From contig JAGPLX010000010.1 in assembly GCA_018053185.1 (NCBI GenBank), positions 3,954-63,119 on the forward strand: 59,166 nt of DNA, in the 5' to 3' direction. The stretch is from Syntrophobacteraceae bacterium. Its GTDB lineage: Bacteria > Desulfobacterota > Syntrophobacteria > Syntrophobacterales > Syntrophobacteraceae. Position numbers and translations under genes: made by a program. The notes beneath the pieces are model-generated. The model did not search any database and was not told the origin of the DNA. It was given only the letters and a program-made list of their open reading frames with translations. Every line of letters starts with the position of its first letter. Position 1 is the stretch's first letter. This document shows positions 17,579-27,018 of the stretch, piece after piece.

Positions 17579-17806
17579 TCATTTCTCCCCGGTGGGACCC
17601 TGGACGCTCAGCCCCAGGAATTTGAACCTTGCGGAGTCCTCCGGGAGGTGTGGTTTTCCGGCCTGAGGGTCGATGGTTTCCAGAATCTCCAGACCCTCAA
17701 GCTGCCTTTCCCGGTGGGTCTATTCACCATGGGCTTCCAGGACCTGCCGAAGAATCTCCTTCCCGGCGGCGAGCCGCTCGAAAAAAGCGGTTCGTTCGAG
17801 TTCCAT
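17579..17806 (-). pseudogene. Candidate small ORF with internal TAG
   Basis: ATG 17806, preceded by AAGGG, opens a protein-like 28-residue frame (MELERTAFFERLAAGKEILR and on). It meets TAG at 17720-17722, continues in frame for 46 protein-like residues (including LEGLEILETIDPQAGKPHL) and stops at TGA 17579-17581. I do not recognise the product. It could be a nonsense-disrupted small gene, a read-through gene or chance. The rest of the 17439-17980 gap shows nothing else. Confidence 0.3.
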
Positions 17807-17980
17807 CGGCGATTCCCTTTGGGACGGCACGGAAATCCTTGGATGGTCCCTGTTGGGAATGTGTCCGGACGGCACGGAGTCCGCGCACCATGCAGACTCA
17901 CCGGGAGACCGGTGCTGTTTCTTGACCTGCTGGCGTGTTTCCACTATTTTCATGGCAATATCGAAGAAAGGAGGGCGATC

Positions 17981-18415
17981 ATGACGGAGTGCCGTTTACC
18001 AGACCAACCAGTGACGGATGAGGCGGTACGGGAGATTCTCCAGGGCGCCCGCACGGTTGCCGTGGTGGGCATATCTCACAAGGAAGAGCGGGACAGCCAC
18101 AGGGTGGCCAAGTATCTCAAGGAACACGGCTACAGGGTGATTCCGGTCAATCCCAGGTACAAGGAGGTGCTCGGGGAAAAGTGTTATCCCGATCTCTTAT
18201 CCGTGCCGGAACACATCGACGTGGTGGACATCTTTCGGAATGTCGACGCAATTCCAGCCATCGTGGACGAGGCTATCCGGGTTAAGGCCGGTCATGTATG
18301 GATGCAACTGGGGCTGGCCCACGATGAAGCCGCTGAAAAAGCGCGATGTGCCGGTATGGGCGTCGTGATGAACAAGTGTATGAAAATCGAGCATTCCCGC
18401 CTCATGAGATCCTAG
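17981..18415 (+). CDS. CoA-binding domain protein (YccU-like)
   Basis: A 144-residue protein of the CoA_binding (Rossmann) family. The fold shows in TVAVVGISHKEERDSHRVAKYL, then VIPVNPRYKEVLGEKCYPDL, VDIFR, and VWMQLGLAHDEAAEKA with MNKCMKIEH near the end. Family proteins are small, stand alone and resemble the CoA-binding domain of succinyl-CoA synthetase alpha. Their role is poorly known. The start is fixed by AAAGGAGGG a few bases before ATG 17981. The longer open frame upstream is not conserved-looking. Confidence 0.85.
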   Translation: MTECRLPDQPVTDEAVREILQGARTVAVVGISHKEERDSHRVAKYLKEHGYRVIPVNPRYKEVLGEKCYPDLLSVPEHIDVVDIFRNVDAIPAIVDEAIRVKAGHVWMQLGLAHDEAAEKARCAGMGVVMNKCMKIEHSRLMRS

Positions 18416-18476
18416 CATGTGCATGAAAAAGTTCGGGGCTCTCGGGGGATGAGATGCAGATCGGGTGTGTAGCGCC

Positions 18477-19142
18477 ATGATGAATCCGGGGGCTCTTCCC
18501 GGAAAAGGTTCGCGGACCTACCCCAGTACCTCCGTCCGGGACACGGCCGCCATGCTTCCCAAAGCGTCGTCCGTTAGACGGAAGAAAACGAGCATTCCCG
18601 TCAAACCATCCATTGGATCGGTGGTTCGGTATTATCGAGACCTCCACAGTGCCCCCGACGAAGAGTTTTCCGGTCCCTATCGCCTCACCTCCCTGGGGGC
18701 GTGGGCGACTTCCAGGGCCCCTCATGTCTTCTACTTTTTCCGAAAGATACGGTTGGCGCGCTTTCGCCTGTTCCTGGACCTTGGGAGCGGGGACGGGATC
18801 GTGGCGTGCATCGCCGGCCTCTTCACCAGGTCCGTCGGAATCGAGGTAGATCCATTCCTTTGCCTGACTGGCCGGAGGGCGACAGATGTGCTCGGCTTGA
18901 CCGGCCGGGTTCGCTTCATCTGCGCTGATTACCGATTCCAGAGGATCCGCCGGGCGGACGCCCTGTATATCTATCCCGACAAACCCGTTCTTCCATTCCA
19001 TGAACTGCTCCAGGATTGGAAGGGAACCCTGCTGGTGTATGGGCCTCACTTTGCTCCGGATGGCTTCGAACCGGTCGAGGAACTGCGGTGCGGACCGGAA
19101 CGACTTCGTGTCTACCGAAAACCGAAAACGGGCGGGAAGTAG
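18477..19142 (+). CDS. Class I SAM-dependent methyltransferase-like protein
   Basis: The central part (LFLDLGSGDGIVACIAG) is the SAM-binding motif I of class I methyltransferases. It is followed by SVGIEVDPFL (acidic ribose-binding end of strand 2), RFICADYRF (motif III) and the ALYIYPDKP strand. The protein has about 221 residues from ATG 18477. The start is uncertain, as no clear ribosome site is present, and the first 50 residues are probably outside the fold. The target is unknown. Similar short proteins in this group are annotated only as methyltransferase domain proteins. Confidence 0.65.
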   Translation: MMNPGALPGKGSRTYPSTSVRDTAAMLPKASSVRRKKTSIPVKPSIGSVVRYYRDLHSAPDEEFSGPYRLTSLGAWATSRAPHVFYFFRKIRLARFRLFLDLGSGDGIVACIAGLFTRSVGIEVDPFLCLTGRRATDVLGLTGRVRFICADYRFQRIRRADALYIYPDKPVLPFHELLQDWKGTLLVYGPHFAPDGFEPVEELRCGPERLRVYRKPKTGGK

Positions 19143-19448
19143 AAGGCGGCAGGAAACCCGATTCCCTACCTCGACCGAGAGAACTATACCAGGATTTTTC
19201 CGGGTTCATCGGGACGCTTCGGGATAGAGAGGCCATTTCCCGGGATGTCCCTTCCGCGTGCTTTCAACGGGAAGGTGGGGAAAAATAACGGAAGCTCACC
19301 CTTGTTGGGGTACAGCGGTTGGGTACGGGAATCCTCCTCCATGCATGGCTTCACTCGCAATCGAGAGGGATGAGCTCGAAGGTGTATCTGGAGGAGCTGT
19401 TCCAGGGGTCGGGGGGAAGGCTTTGGAAAGGAGATTGTCGGGCAGATC
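19143..19448. other. Gap between convergent genes, nothing recognised
   Basis: This 306-bp stretch lies between the methyltransferase and the cyclase-CHAT gene. Short open frames are present, but none has both a ribosome site and protein-like composition, and no terminator with a T-run was found. Confidence 0.5.
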
Positions 19449-22382
19449 TCAATTGCGGGGTCTTCGAGGGGGAAGTGGCCTGGCAGCGTCGGTGGAGGGA
19501 TCTTCCTTGGCGGCCTGAGATACCGAAGAGTCACGTCTTACCGCCTTGGTCTGCGTTCCCATCTTTTCTTTCTGCCTTCGGGGCGAAACCGGCACGGGCT
19601 TTTCTTGTCCCCGGCTCCGGCTCTTCATGTCGGGCGTGACGGGCAGTTCTCGCTGCTTATCCCTGGGCGAGGGGATGGACTTGGATCTGGATTCATCGAG
19701 TGAGGCCTTGCCTCGCAGGTCTCCGGGGGGAGCGGGCTGTCGGGTTCCCACTGTCTTGGGGATGCCCCCTTCCGTGTCGATGCTTTCACGGGTTTCCCGG
19801 CCGTAACTCCCTCCCCGTGGTGTGGAGAAAGTAGCTCTGTCCGAAGCCGGCGCCGGAACCGACGGCAGAATGCTCGAGCTCGGGACATTCGCCGAAGACC
19901 CAGGGAAAGGCTGTGTTGTCGGGGGGCCGATCCGGACGGACGAGAGGATATTTCCCGCGTCATCGAAATAGGTGCGGATTCCTTGGTCGTCATCCACATA
20001 GACATTGCTGGGAGGGGCTGTGGGAAGTTCCCGGACAGGGACGGGGGTTACGGGCGGCAGGTCCGGGCAGGGGGCTACGGAGGGGATGGTTGCCGCCCTC
20101 TTGTTGATTTCCGCAAGGATGGTCGCAGCCCCCGCGGACGATGTCCCTTCCGGCCCGCTTGCGGCTTGTTGCCCAAGGACTTCCTCGAGAAGGTTCTTCA
20201 CCTTTTGGCGTCTTTTATGCACATCCAGGCAGACCGAGCGGCAGAGGGGGGAGTGTTGAAACGCCCCGGCCGTTTTGAAGCAAAAATCGAGGATGCCCAT
20301 CTTCCTGCCGATTTCTGCAAGAACTGCATCGACTTCCTGTAATTTTGCGGCGGTCGTGGCCTCCATAGGTGGACCTGCGGGTTTCGACTTGGCAACGCCA
20401 GTCGGTGTTTCCGCCGGGAAGGGTTCGCCGGGAAGCGCTGCCTTCTCCCGGGATCCTGGAATGTGGCGCGTTGGGGATGACTGCGTGACATCTTCGAGAG
20501 TGCGAGGGTTCGTGAGGGGTCGGTACCAGTAGAGGGAGAAGGCGATAGTTCCGATAACTAAAAGGATCCCTGCGGCCAGCGCCGGTTTTCGTCTGACGAA
20601 GGGGACAATTTCCCCGGTGGGAAGGGCGTCTGCGATGCCACTGTATGGGAAATACACGAAGTGCGGATCGCCGTAAAGGACGTAGGAAGCCCAGGCGAGG
20701 TTCTCGTCTCCGTAACGGCGGATGCAGTGCAGGCGGGCCTGTCTCAGAGCTTCTCCTACCGGGTGGGATTGCAGGAGCCTGCTGTAGAACACCTCGGCAA
20801 ATGATGCACTGGATCGATCCGGCAAATCGGTGGTGGTTCCGATATAGTGCCTGGTCCCGGCCCGGATGAAACTGGATGCAAGCCCCGAGAGCCGCGTCCC
20901 GGGGGAGACCTCCGGGCTTCGCCCCCATTGACGGGCATTGGCAAAGACAAGGGATGGCAAGGGTTGAGTCCGAGAAATGCTCGGGAGCCATCCTGCCTCG
21001 AATTTTCCGTCGGTCAGAAGAAATCCGCTCAGGGATGGGTCTATGGAATCGTATTGGAAGTGTCCTGCAAAGTGAAACAGGTCGTAGTCCGCAAGGTGGG
21101 TTCGCAGAAACCCGCAAGTGGCTTCGCGACTCAGCAGAGTCACGGACATCCTTGATCCGGCGCTCTTCTTCAGGTACTTCTGAATGTTGATTCCCAGGGC
21201 CTCGGCGGTTGGCAGATTGCCTTGAGGGTCTACGACAACCGCCATTTGGAGAGGTTCTTTCCTCACGGGTCTCTGACGTGCGGTTGCCTGCTCCGGAATC
21301 GCCAATGACCTTCCCATGGAATATTTGAGGCACAGGAAATGGTCACCGTCATGGAGAAGCTCCCAGGGAATGAACGCCAGCGTGTCCTCGATTGCAATCA
21401 CCAGGGTTTGAACGGGATGAATGGAGATGAATGTCTCGAGCCCCCGGGGAACGAGTATTTCGTAAAGGCTTTTGGCAAGGTTTTTCAACCGGGCCAGGTT
21501 TTCCTTGGAGGTTTCGCCCTGTTGGTTCAGGGAAGACCGGATGGAATCGATCTGTTCCACCAGGCTCTTGATTTCATCTTCCCGGTAGGCAATCTCATGG
21601 ACGGCGACGGCGGCCTGGAGAGCCCCTCGTGTGAGGCCGGCATGGATCCGGGTTTTCTCACCCCGCAGGGAATACTCGATTCGCAGCACGGTTGCCTCGG
21701 GCTGCTCTTCTTTTTCTTCGGACAAGGCGGCTCTTCGAAGGGCCGCTTCCTGTTGCGGGTCCCAGAGGATGCGATGAACGTCCAGGGGGGCCACTTTGCC
21801 CTTGAAACTTTTCGCTCCGTCAAATTCGTGAGCAATGCCCGGCTCCCCCTGGATAGCATTGATCAAGTCCCTGGAGACCAAGATGTCGCCTCTTTTGGCG
21901 GCGGAGCAGATCCTGGCGGAGGTGTTGACCACGTCGCCGTAAACGTCGTGGGTCTCGACGATCCCGAGGCCGTGATGGATACCTATCCTGATCCAGATTT
22001 GATTGACCGGTCTCTTCCCCTGGTTTTCAGCGGCGAGGACCTTCTGCATCTCGATAGCGGCAAGAGCTCCGTCCGCGGGCTTTTCGAAGACGACCATGAG
22101 TCCGTCGCCCAGGGTTTTGATGATCTTCCCGTTGTGTTTCTGGATCACGGGCCGGAGAAGGTCGTTGTATCTCTGGATCATGAAACGGCCTTCAATGTCG
22201 CCGTGGGTTTCGAAGAATTCGGTGGAGGCAACGACATCGGTGAACATAACGGAGATGGTGCGCTGGAAGCGGTCTCGAATAGCCTTGTCGATTTCAGCCT
22301 TTTTCCGTAAGAATTCCTCGAGGGAGACCTCGCCTTCCTTCTCGTGGGAAATGGGTGGCTTCTCTTGTTTGTCGTTGGTCAT
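19449..22382 (-). CDS. Class III nucleotide cyclase - CHAT domain membrane protein
   Basis: The 977-residue protein has an N-terminal class III adenylate/guanylate cyclase domain (about 40-210: metal ligands D49 and D93, and DVYGDVVNTSARI). Then comes a linker, a CHAT (caspase-like) domain around 310-580, one transmembrane helix at 601-620 and a long Pro/Ser-rich C-terminal region probably outside the cytoplasm. K89 in IIKTLGDG favours ATP. CHAT proteases use a His-Cys pair: HFAGH with H441 is present, but the expected Cys position reads LVFANARQWG, with Arg484. The protease may thus be dead or serve as a binding domain. ATG 22382 is used, and a start at 22439 would add 19 residues. Confidence 0.8.
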   Translation of the reverse strand: MTNDKQEKPPISHEKEGEVSLEEFLRKKAEIDKAIRDRFQRTISVMFTDVVASTEFFETHGDIEGRFMIQRYNDLLRPVIQKHNGKIIKTLGDGLMVVFEKPADGALAAIEMQKVLAAENQGKRPVNQIWIRIGIHHGLGIVETHDVYGDVVNTSARICSAAKRGDILVSRDLINAIQGEPGIAHEFDGAKSFKGKVAPLDVHRILWDPQQEAALRRAALSEEKEEQPEATVLRIEYSLRGEKTRIHAGLTRGALQAAVAVHEIAYREDEIKSLVEQIDSIRSSLNQQGETSKENLARLKNLAKSLYEILVPRGLETFISIHPVQTLVIAIEDTLAFIPWELLHDGDHFLCLKYSMGRSLAIPEQATARQRPVRKEPLQMAVVVDPQGNLPTAEALGINIQKYLKKSAGSRMSVTLLSREATCGFLRTHLADYDLFHFAGHFQYDSIDPSLSGFLLTDGKFEAGWLPSISRTQPLPSLVFANARQWGRSPEVSPGTRLSGLASSFIRAGTRHYIGTTTDLPDRSSASFAEVFYSRLLQSHPVGEALRQARLHCIRRYGDENLAWASYVLYGDPHFVYFPYSGIADALPTGEIVPFVRRKPALAAGILLVIGTIAFSLYWYRPLTNPRTLEDVTQSSPTRHIPGSREKAALPGEPFPAETPTGVAKSKPAGPPMEATTAAKLQEVDAVLAEIGRKMGILDFCFKTAGAFQHSPLCRSVCLDVHKRRQKVKNLLEEVLGQQAASGPEGTSSAGAATILAEINKRAATIPSVAPCPDLPPVTPVPVRELPTAPPSNVYVDDDQGIRTYFDDAGNILSSVRIGPPTTQPFPGSSANVPSSSILPSVPAPASDRATFSTPRGGSYGRETRESIDTEGGIPKTVGTRQPAPPGDLRGKASLDESRSKSIPSPRDKQRELPVTPDMKSRSRGQEKPVPVSPRRQKEKMGTQTKAVRRDSSVSQAAKEDPSTDAARPLPPRRPRN

Positions 22383-22491
22383 GGGAAAATCCCCGAAATC
22401 CCTGCCTTTTCCTTGCAATGTCCCCGTCCTCGCGTACATGCAGGATACCAGGAGTCCTGAATCAGGTCAAAAAAATGGTGTCGAAAAGCTG

Positions 22492-23655
22492 CTACCCAAG
22501 GATTGCCCCGGCGATGGTCTGCTGGTCCTCCCAGGAAAGATAAGGGTGCATGGGCAGGCTCAGTACCCTTCGGGCACGGTCTTCGCTCGACGGAAAATCT
22601 CCCGGTTTGTAGCCGAGGTGGGCGTATGCGGGCTGAAGATGAAGGGGGGTGGGATAGTAGACGGCTGTGGGAATGCCCGCCTTTTTGAGTCGTTCCTGGA
22701 GCGTGGGGCGGCCGTCTTCCTCCCTGCTCACCACGGTATACTGGGCCCAGGCGGACACACAATCCCCGGGAATTCGAGGGGGGACGACCGGAGATCCTCC
22801 CCCTGACAGGAGATCCTCGTATCTCCCTGCCACTGTTTGTCGGAGGGTCAGCTCTTCGGGGAAGACATCGAACTTTGCAAGCAGGATGGCGGCCTGGAGG
22901 GTATCCAGGCGACCGTTCAACCCGATCCGGACATTTTCGTACTTGTGGGAACCCTGACCGTGCACTCGAAGGGACCGAAGCTTCTGTGCCAGATCCGGGT
23001 CGTCGGTGAAACACATGCCTCCGTCGCCATAGCCCCCCAGGGGTTTTGCGGGAAAAAAGGAGGTACAACCGATGGTTGCCATGGCACAAGCCATTTTTCC
23101 ATTCCTTCGGGCTCCAAAGGATTGAGCGGCATCCTGGAGGACAAAAAGCCCATGTTTGTCGGCCAGGGCGTTGATGCGGTCGTAGTCCGCCGGAAGGCCG
23201 TACAGGTCCACGGCGATCACCCCCCGAGGGTTGAGAGCCCTGGCCGCGGAGGTTCGAGGCAGGGGGTATTGCTTGGGGTTGCCGTGTGCCAAAGCGTCGA
23301 GGGCGTGCTCCAGGTGATCCGGATCCAAGTTGAACGTTCCAGGGTCGATATCCACGAAGACAGGGGTGGCCCCCAGAAGAGAGATGACTTCCGCGGTGGC
23401 CATGAATGTAAAAGGTGTGGTGAAAACTGCATCCCCGGGTGACACTTCATGGGCCATGAGGGCCATCAGCAAGGCGTCCGTGCCGGATGAGCAGGCGACG
23501 GCGTGGGCAGTGCCCGTGTACCGGGACAAGGCTTCTTCCAGCCTGGCGACTTCCGGCCCCATGATGTACTGGCCGTGTTTCAGGACTTCGCGGATTCGGG
23601 TGTCGAGGGCGGTCCGGATTCTTTTCTGTTGGATTTCCAAGTCGATAAACTGCAT
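22492..23655 (-). CDS. DegT/DnrJ/EryC1/StrS family PLP aminotransferase
   Basis: A 387-residue sugar aminotransferase of the kind that aminates keto-sugar nucleotides for surface glycans. The PLP Lys is K204 in SFFPAKPLGGYGDGG, D175 in LQDAAQS contacts the pyridine nitrogen, and the ACSSGTDAL loop (54-62) binds phosphate. The N-terminal MQFIDLEIQQKRI is typical of the WbpE/WlbC-like branch, which acts on UDP-3-keto-hexosamine uronates, but the substrate is inferred from resemblance only. It lies 109 bp upstream of the cyclase-CHAT gene on the same strand, and no other sugar-nucleotide gene adjoins it. Confidence 0.88.
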   Translation of the reverse strand: MQFIDLEIQQKRIRTALDTRIREVLKHGQYIMGPEVARLEEALSRYTGTAHAVACSSGTDALLMALMAHEVSPGDAVFTTPFTFMATAEVISLLGATPVFVDIDPGTFNLDPDHLEHALDALAHGNPKQYPLPRTSAARALNPRGVIAVDLYGLPADYDRINALADKHGLFVLQDAAQSFGARRNGKMACAMATIGCTSFFPAKPLGGYGDGGMCFTDDPDLAQKLRSLRVHGQGSHKYENVRIGLNGRLDTLQAAILLAKFDVFPEELTLRQTVAGRYEDLLSGGGSPVVPPRIPGDCVSAWAQYTVVSREEDGRPTLQERLKKAGIPTAVYYPTPLHLQPAYAHLGYKPGDFPSSEDRARRVLSLPMHPYLSWEDQQTIAGAILG

Positions 23656-24104
23656 GGTGGTTTTCCTCGTGAAGTAGCTGTAAGTTTAGGGGGAGGGATG
23701 TGGGGGCGCTTCATGGCTTTCCCAGGGAATTTCGCCCGTCGGTAATGGAGGTTGTGAGGGCCTTGCCGGGTCGAACTCCCCTTCCTGCCGGAAGGGTCCT
23801 CCGTGCCGGGTGGAACCGGCTTCCATGTGCTCTCGTGTATGAGCGGCATATGGCCGAGCTGCAGGAGACGGACACGGAACCGGCATTGTGGACCGAAAAA
23901 TCTTGTGATGGTAAAATGTTGGGCCGGGAAACATCCGCCTTATCCAATTGCAGTTTTTGAGGAACTTCGGCTCGAGGAAAAGACCGGTGCCCCCTGGCCG
24001 GCTTTTCCGGGCTCTTGTGGCAATGTCACAATCTGAGCCGGATGTCAACAGCCGAGCCTTCGGTGCAAATGCCGTGGGCTCCTGGATTCCGAAGGAACGA
24101 AAGA
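23656..24104. other. Divergent intergenic region, no gene
   Basis: This 449-bp gap separates the divergent aminotransferase and GH57 genes and must carry both promoters. A TAAAAT box at about 23912 is the best -10-like sequence on the plus strand, but its -35 partner is poorly spaced. No ORF here is convincing. Confidence 0.4.
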
Positions 24105-26681
24105 ATGTCCCCAGCTCTTCCGTCTCATGAGATCAAGTACGTATGCCTGCACGGTCACTTCTACCAACCCCCGCGTGAAAATCCCTGGCTCGAAGCCGTG
24201 GAGACCGAAGAATCCGCCGATCCTTATCATAATTGGAATGAGCGGATTCACATCGAGTGCTACCGTGCCAACACAGCAGCCCGGCTGGTGGGCGAGAAGA
24301 ACCGGGTGCTGCGACTTCGGAATAATTATCGGTCTTTGAGTTTCAACTTTGGTGCCACCCTTCTGCGCTGGATGGAAGAGCAAGACCCCTGGTCGTACGG
24401 AACGATCCTCGCAGCGGACCGGGAGGTTCACACCCGCACGGGCCACGGCAACGCCGTTGCCCTGGCGTACAACCACATGATTCTTCCCCTGGCCAACCGT
24501 CGTGACCAGGTGACCCAGGTTCGTTGGGGGGTGCTGGATTTCGAGCACCGGTTCGGCAGGAGACCCGAGGGGATGTGGCTTCCCGAGACCGCAGTTAGTC
24601 GCGAGACCCTGGGGGTTTTGGCGGATGAGGGAATCCGGTATACCATTTTGTCGCCTCATCAGGCTTCCCGCTGGCGATTTCTAGATGAGACCGAGTGGCG
24701 CGACGCCCGGGACGGAGGCATTCCCACGGGACGGGCTTATCGCTTTGACTGTGGCCGGGGACGGGGCATTCGTCTTTTCTTCTACGACGCAGCTCTGGCC
24801 AAGGGGATTGCTTTCGAGCGACTGCTCGAGCACAGCAGCCGGCTGCTGAATCGGATCCAGCACAATTTCGATCATCGAGATCGAAGCCGCCGCGAACCCT
24901 GGCTGGTCCACACGGCTACTGACGGCGAATCTTATGGACATCACTTCAAGTTTGGGGACATGGCACTGGCGGCGGCCTTCGAGGAGCTGGATCGTGACCC
25001 CTCGGCGGAGGTGCTCAATTACGGTCGATTCCTCTCGATGTTTCCTACGGTGGCGGAGGTGGAAATCCGGGAGAACACGGCTTGGAGCTGTGTTCATGGG
25101 TTGGGAAGGTGGGAGAGGGATTGCGGATGCCGTATCGGGGATGACCCGGGATGGAATCAGCAATGGCGAGCCCCGCTCAGGGAAGCCCTGAATCGGTTGC
25201 GGGATTCCCTGGCGCTCCATTACGAGAAGGAGATGGCTCGTCTGAGTTCCGACCCATGGGAGGCAAGAAATGACTACATCCGGGTGGTGCTGAACCCCGG
25301 CGGGGAACGGGATAAATTCTTGAACCGACATACACGATTCGGCCCGGCAAAGACGGATGTGCCCCGGTTTTTTCAACTCCTGGAAATGCAGCGTTGTTCT
25401 ATGCTCATGTTCACCTCCTGCGGCTGGTTCTTCGATGAAATCAGTGGACTGGAAACCAGGATCAATCTCAAGTATGCGGCCCGAGCCATTCAACTGGCTC
25501 GAAAGACCGGTGCTCCTCCTCTCGAGGAATCCTTCCTGGCAATATTGGAGAAAGCTCCGAGCAACAGGAAGGAATTCGGAAACGGTGCCGAAGTCTATCG
25601 GAAGAAGGTGCAGCCCGAGGTGGTCGAGTTCGATCGGGTGGTAGCCAATCACGCCATCCGCTCCCTGGCCAAGGCCCACAGCCCTGTCTATCGCCTCTAT
25701 TGTTTTCAATATGTTCCCCAGAAGGAGGAAGATCTCGGGAGCTACCCCGCGCGCAGTCTCTATGGATACGTGAGAGTGCGCGATACCCGTACCCTCGAGG
25801 AAGCGGACTTTCTCTACGCGGCACTCCATTTTGGAGGCCTGGATTTCCGCTGTTCCGTCAAGCCCTATGGGGGGGATGCCGAATATCAGCACATACTGGC
25901 CTCCCTCGAACAGTCCATGGAAGAACAGAACATGGTGAATACCGTACGCTTCCTGGACCAGGTTTTCGGCACAACATTTTTCAACCTCCAGGATGCCTTC
26001 CGGGACATCCGTTCTTCGGTGGCCATCGAGATCAGCCAGCAAAAGCTGAGGTTGTACCGGGAACTTCAACAGCACTTCTTCCAAACTCATCAGCCCCTCC
26101 TGGTATCCTTGCGTCAGTGGGGAATCCAAATCCCGCGGGATGTTCAGGGAGCCATCCGGAGCGTGTTGGGGGAGGAGGTGAGGCTCATCGTGCGGGAAAT
26201 CCTCGAGCATCGGCAGGAATACGAGGGAGGAACGGAGTCTTGGGAGGATACTGACTTTTTCTATCGTGTCCACATGGGTCGATTGAACACGATTCTCGAG
26301 AGCGCCCGCGGATGGAGGCTGATCCTGCGCCCGAACGGTCTGAGCGCGGAAGTCGGGAATGTCCTGGTGGAATGTCTTTCGGAACTGGGAAAAGGATTCG
26401 ACACGGCAGTCGCCGGAAGGCTGGTGCGCCTGTTGGCCATGTGCAAAAAGCTCAATCTTCAGCCTGAAACTTGGAAACTTCAGACCCTTTTTTTTGAGAT
26501 GGTTCGTACGGCGTTGAAGCATCCGGAGCTCTACGGTGAAAGGGAGAGGTTCCGTGGATTCGTGGAAAGGCTGGATGAATCCCTGGGTTGTGACTTTGCC
26601 CGGTTGTTGTCGGCTCCCGTGCTTCCTCTCTCCATATGTCCAGTGCATCGAGATGAGGGGAAGATAGACGGACGTCGGTGA
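24105..26681 (+). CDS. GH57-family glycoside hydrolase with DUF3536
   Basis: An 858-residue cytosolic protein of the GH57 alpha-amylase/4-alpha-glucanotransferase superfamily, DUF3536 type. Conserved motifs are CLHGHFYQPPRENPW at the N-terminus, GMWLPETAV (Glu as candidate nucleophile), and HTATDGESYGHHFKFGD (Asp as candidate acid). The long C-terminal helical part is DUF3536. Such proteins occur with glycogen metabolism genes in many anaerobes. None is adjacent here. ATG 24105 is preceded by GAAGGAA at good spacing. The longer open frame upstream adds a non-family tail. Confidence 0.87.
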   Translation: MSPALPSHEIKYVCLHGHFYQPPRENPWLEAVETEESADPYHNWNERIHIECYRANTAARLVGEKNRVLRLRNNYRSLSFNFGATLLRWMEEQDPWSYGTILAADREVHTRTGHGNAVALAYNHMILPLANRRDQVTQVRWGVLDFEHRFGRRPEGMWLPETAVSRETLGVLADEGIRYTILSPHQASRWRFLDETEWRDARDGGIPTGRAYRFDCGRGRGIRLFFYDAALAKGIAFERLLEHSSRLLNRIQHNFDHRDRSRREPWLVHTATDGESYGHHFKFGDMALAAAFEELDRDPSAEVLNYGRFLSMFPTVAEVEIRENTAWSCVHGLGRWERDCGCRIGDDPGWNQQWRAPLREALNRLRDSLALHYEKEMARLSSDPWEARNDYIRVVLNPGGERDKFLNRHTRFGPAKTDVPRFFQLLEMQRCSMLMFTSCGWFFDEISGLETRINLKYAARAIQLARKTGAPPLEESFLAILEKAPSNRKEFGNGAEVYRKKVQPEVVEFDRVVANHAIRSLAKAHSPVYRLYCFQYVPQKEEDLGSYPARSLYGYVRVRDTRTLEEADFLYAALHFGGLDFRCSVKPYGGDAEYQHILASLEQSMEEQNMVNTVRFLDQVFGTTFFNLQDAFRDIRSSVAIEISQQKLRLYRELQQHFFQTHQPLLVSLRQWGIQIPRDVQGAIRSVLGEEVRLIVREILEHRQEYEGGTESWEDTDFFYRVHMGRLNTILESARGWRLILRPNGLSAEVGNVLVECLSELGKGFDTAVAGRLVRLLAMCKKLNLQPETWKLQTLFFEMVRTALKHPELYGERERFRGFVERLDESLGCDFARLLSAPVLPLSICPVHRDEGKIDGRR

Positions 26682-26799
26682 ACGGATGACTTGGTGAACA
26701 GACTCGGCGGGCTGAACGGGTGGGATTTCCGCAGAAAGGATGGGAAGCACCGACTGCCTTTGGCCGATCGAGTCCAACGCTTGGAAAGGGAAGAGAGTC

Positions 26800-26985
26800 A
26801 TGTGTGAAGCCAATGCTTATTTGATCAGGAACGGCGAGGAGGAACTCGTCATGGAAGCCGTGGATGTGGTGGAGAGTGACGGAGACGTCCTTCGAGTGGC
26901 CAACATCTTTGGGGAACAGAAGGTCCTTCGGGCAAGAATTCGAAGCATGTCCCTGGTGAACCACAAGATCCTGTTGGAGGAATGA
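26800..26985 (+). CDS. CooT-family small protein
   Basis: A 61-residue protein beginning MCEANAYL and ending NHKILLEE, the hallmark ends of the CooT family. CooT of Rhodospirillum is a small dimeric Ni(II)-binding protein in CO dehydrogenase maturation, and Cys2 is the conserved metal ligand (present here). Many anaerobes have stand-alone members without cooFSCTJ genes, so nickel handling is an inference. An AAGAGAG stretch precedes ATG 26800. The upstream open frame is not family-like. Only 33 bp separate it from the convergent TrmJ-type gene. Confidence 0.82.
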   Translation: MCEANAYLIRNGEEELVMEAVDVVESDGDVLRVANIFGEQKVLRARIRSMSLVNHKILLEE

Positions 26986-27018
26986 TCCGGGGTTCTCCAG
27001 GCCGGAAGTGACACCCAA

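Noticed and set aside
1-17806. Genome-wide recoding of TAG as a sense codon
   Set aside because: TAG is the natural end of qmoB, qmoC, sucC, the CoA-binding protein, the methyltransferase and others, with no coding-like extension. The three odd TAGs need local explanations.
24681-26813. 710-codon minus-strand open frame
   Set aside because: It is antisense to the GH57 gene and has no family features.
26983-27010. Possible SECIS after the CooT TGA
   Set aside because: Only a 5-bp stem with an 11-nt loop can form, and CooT proteins normally end at this residue.
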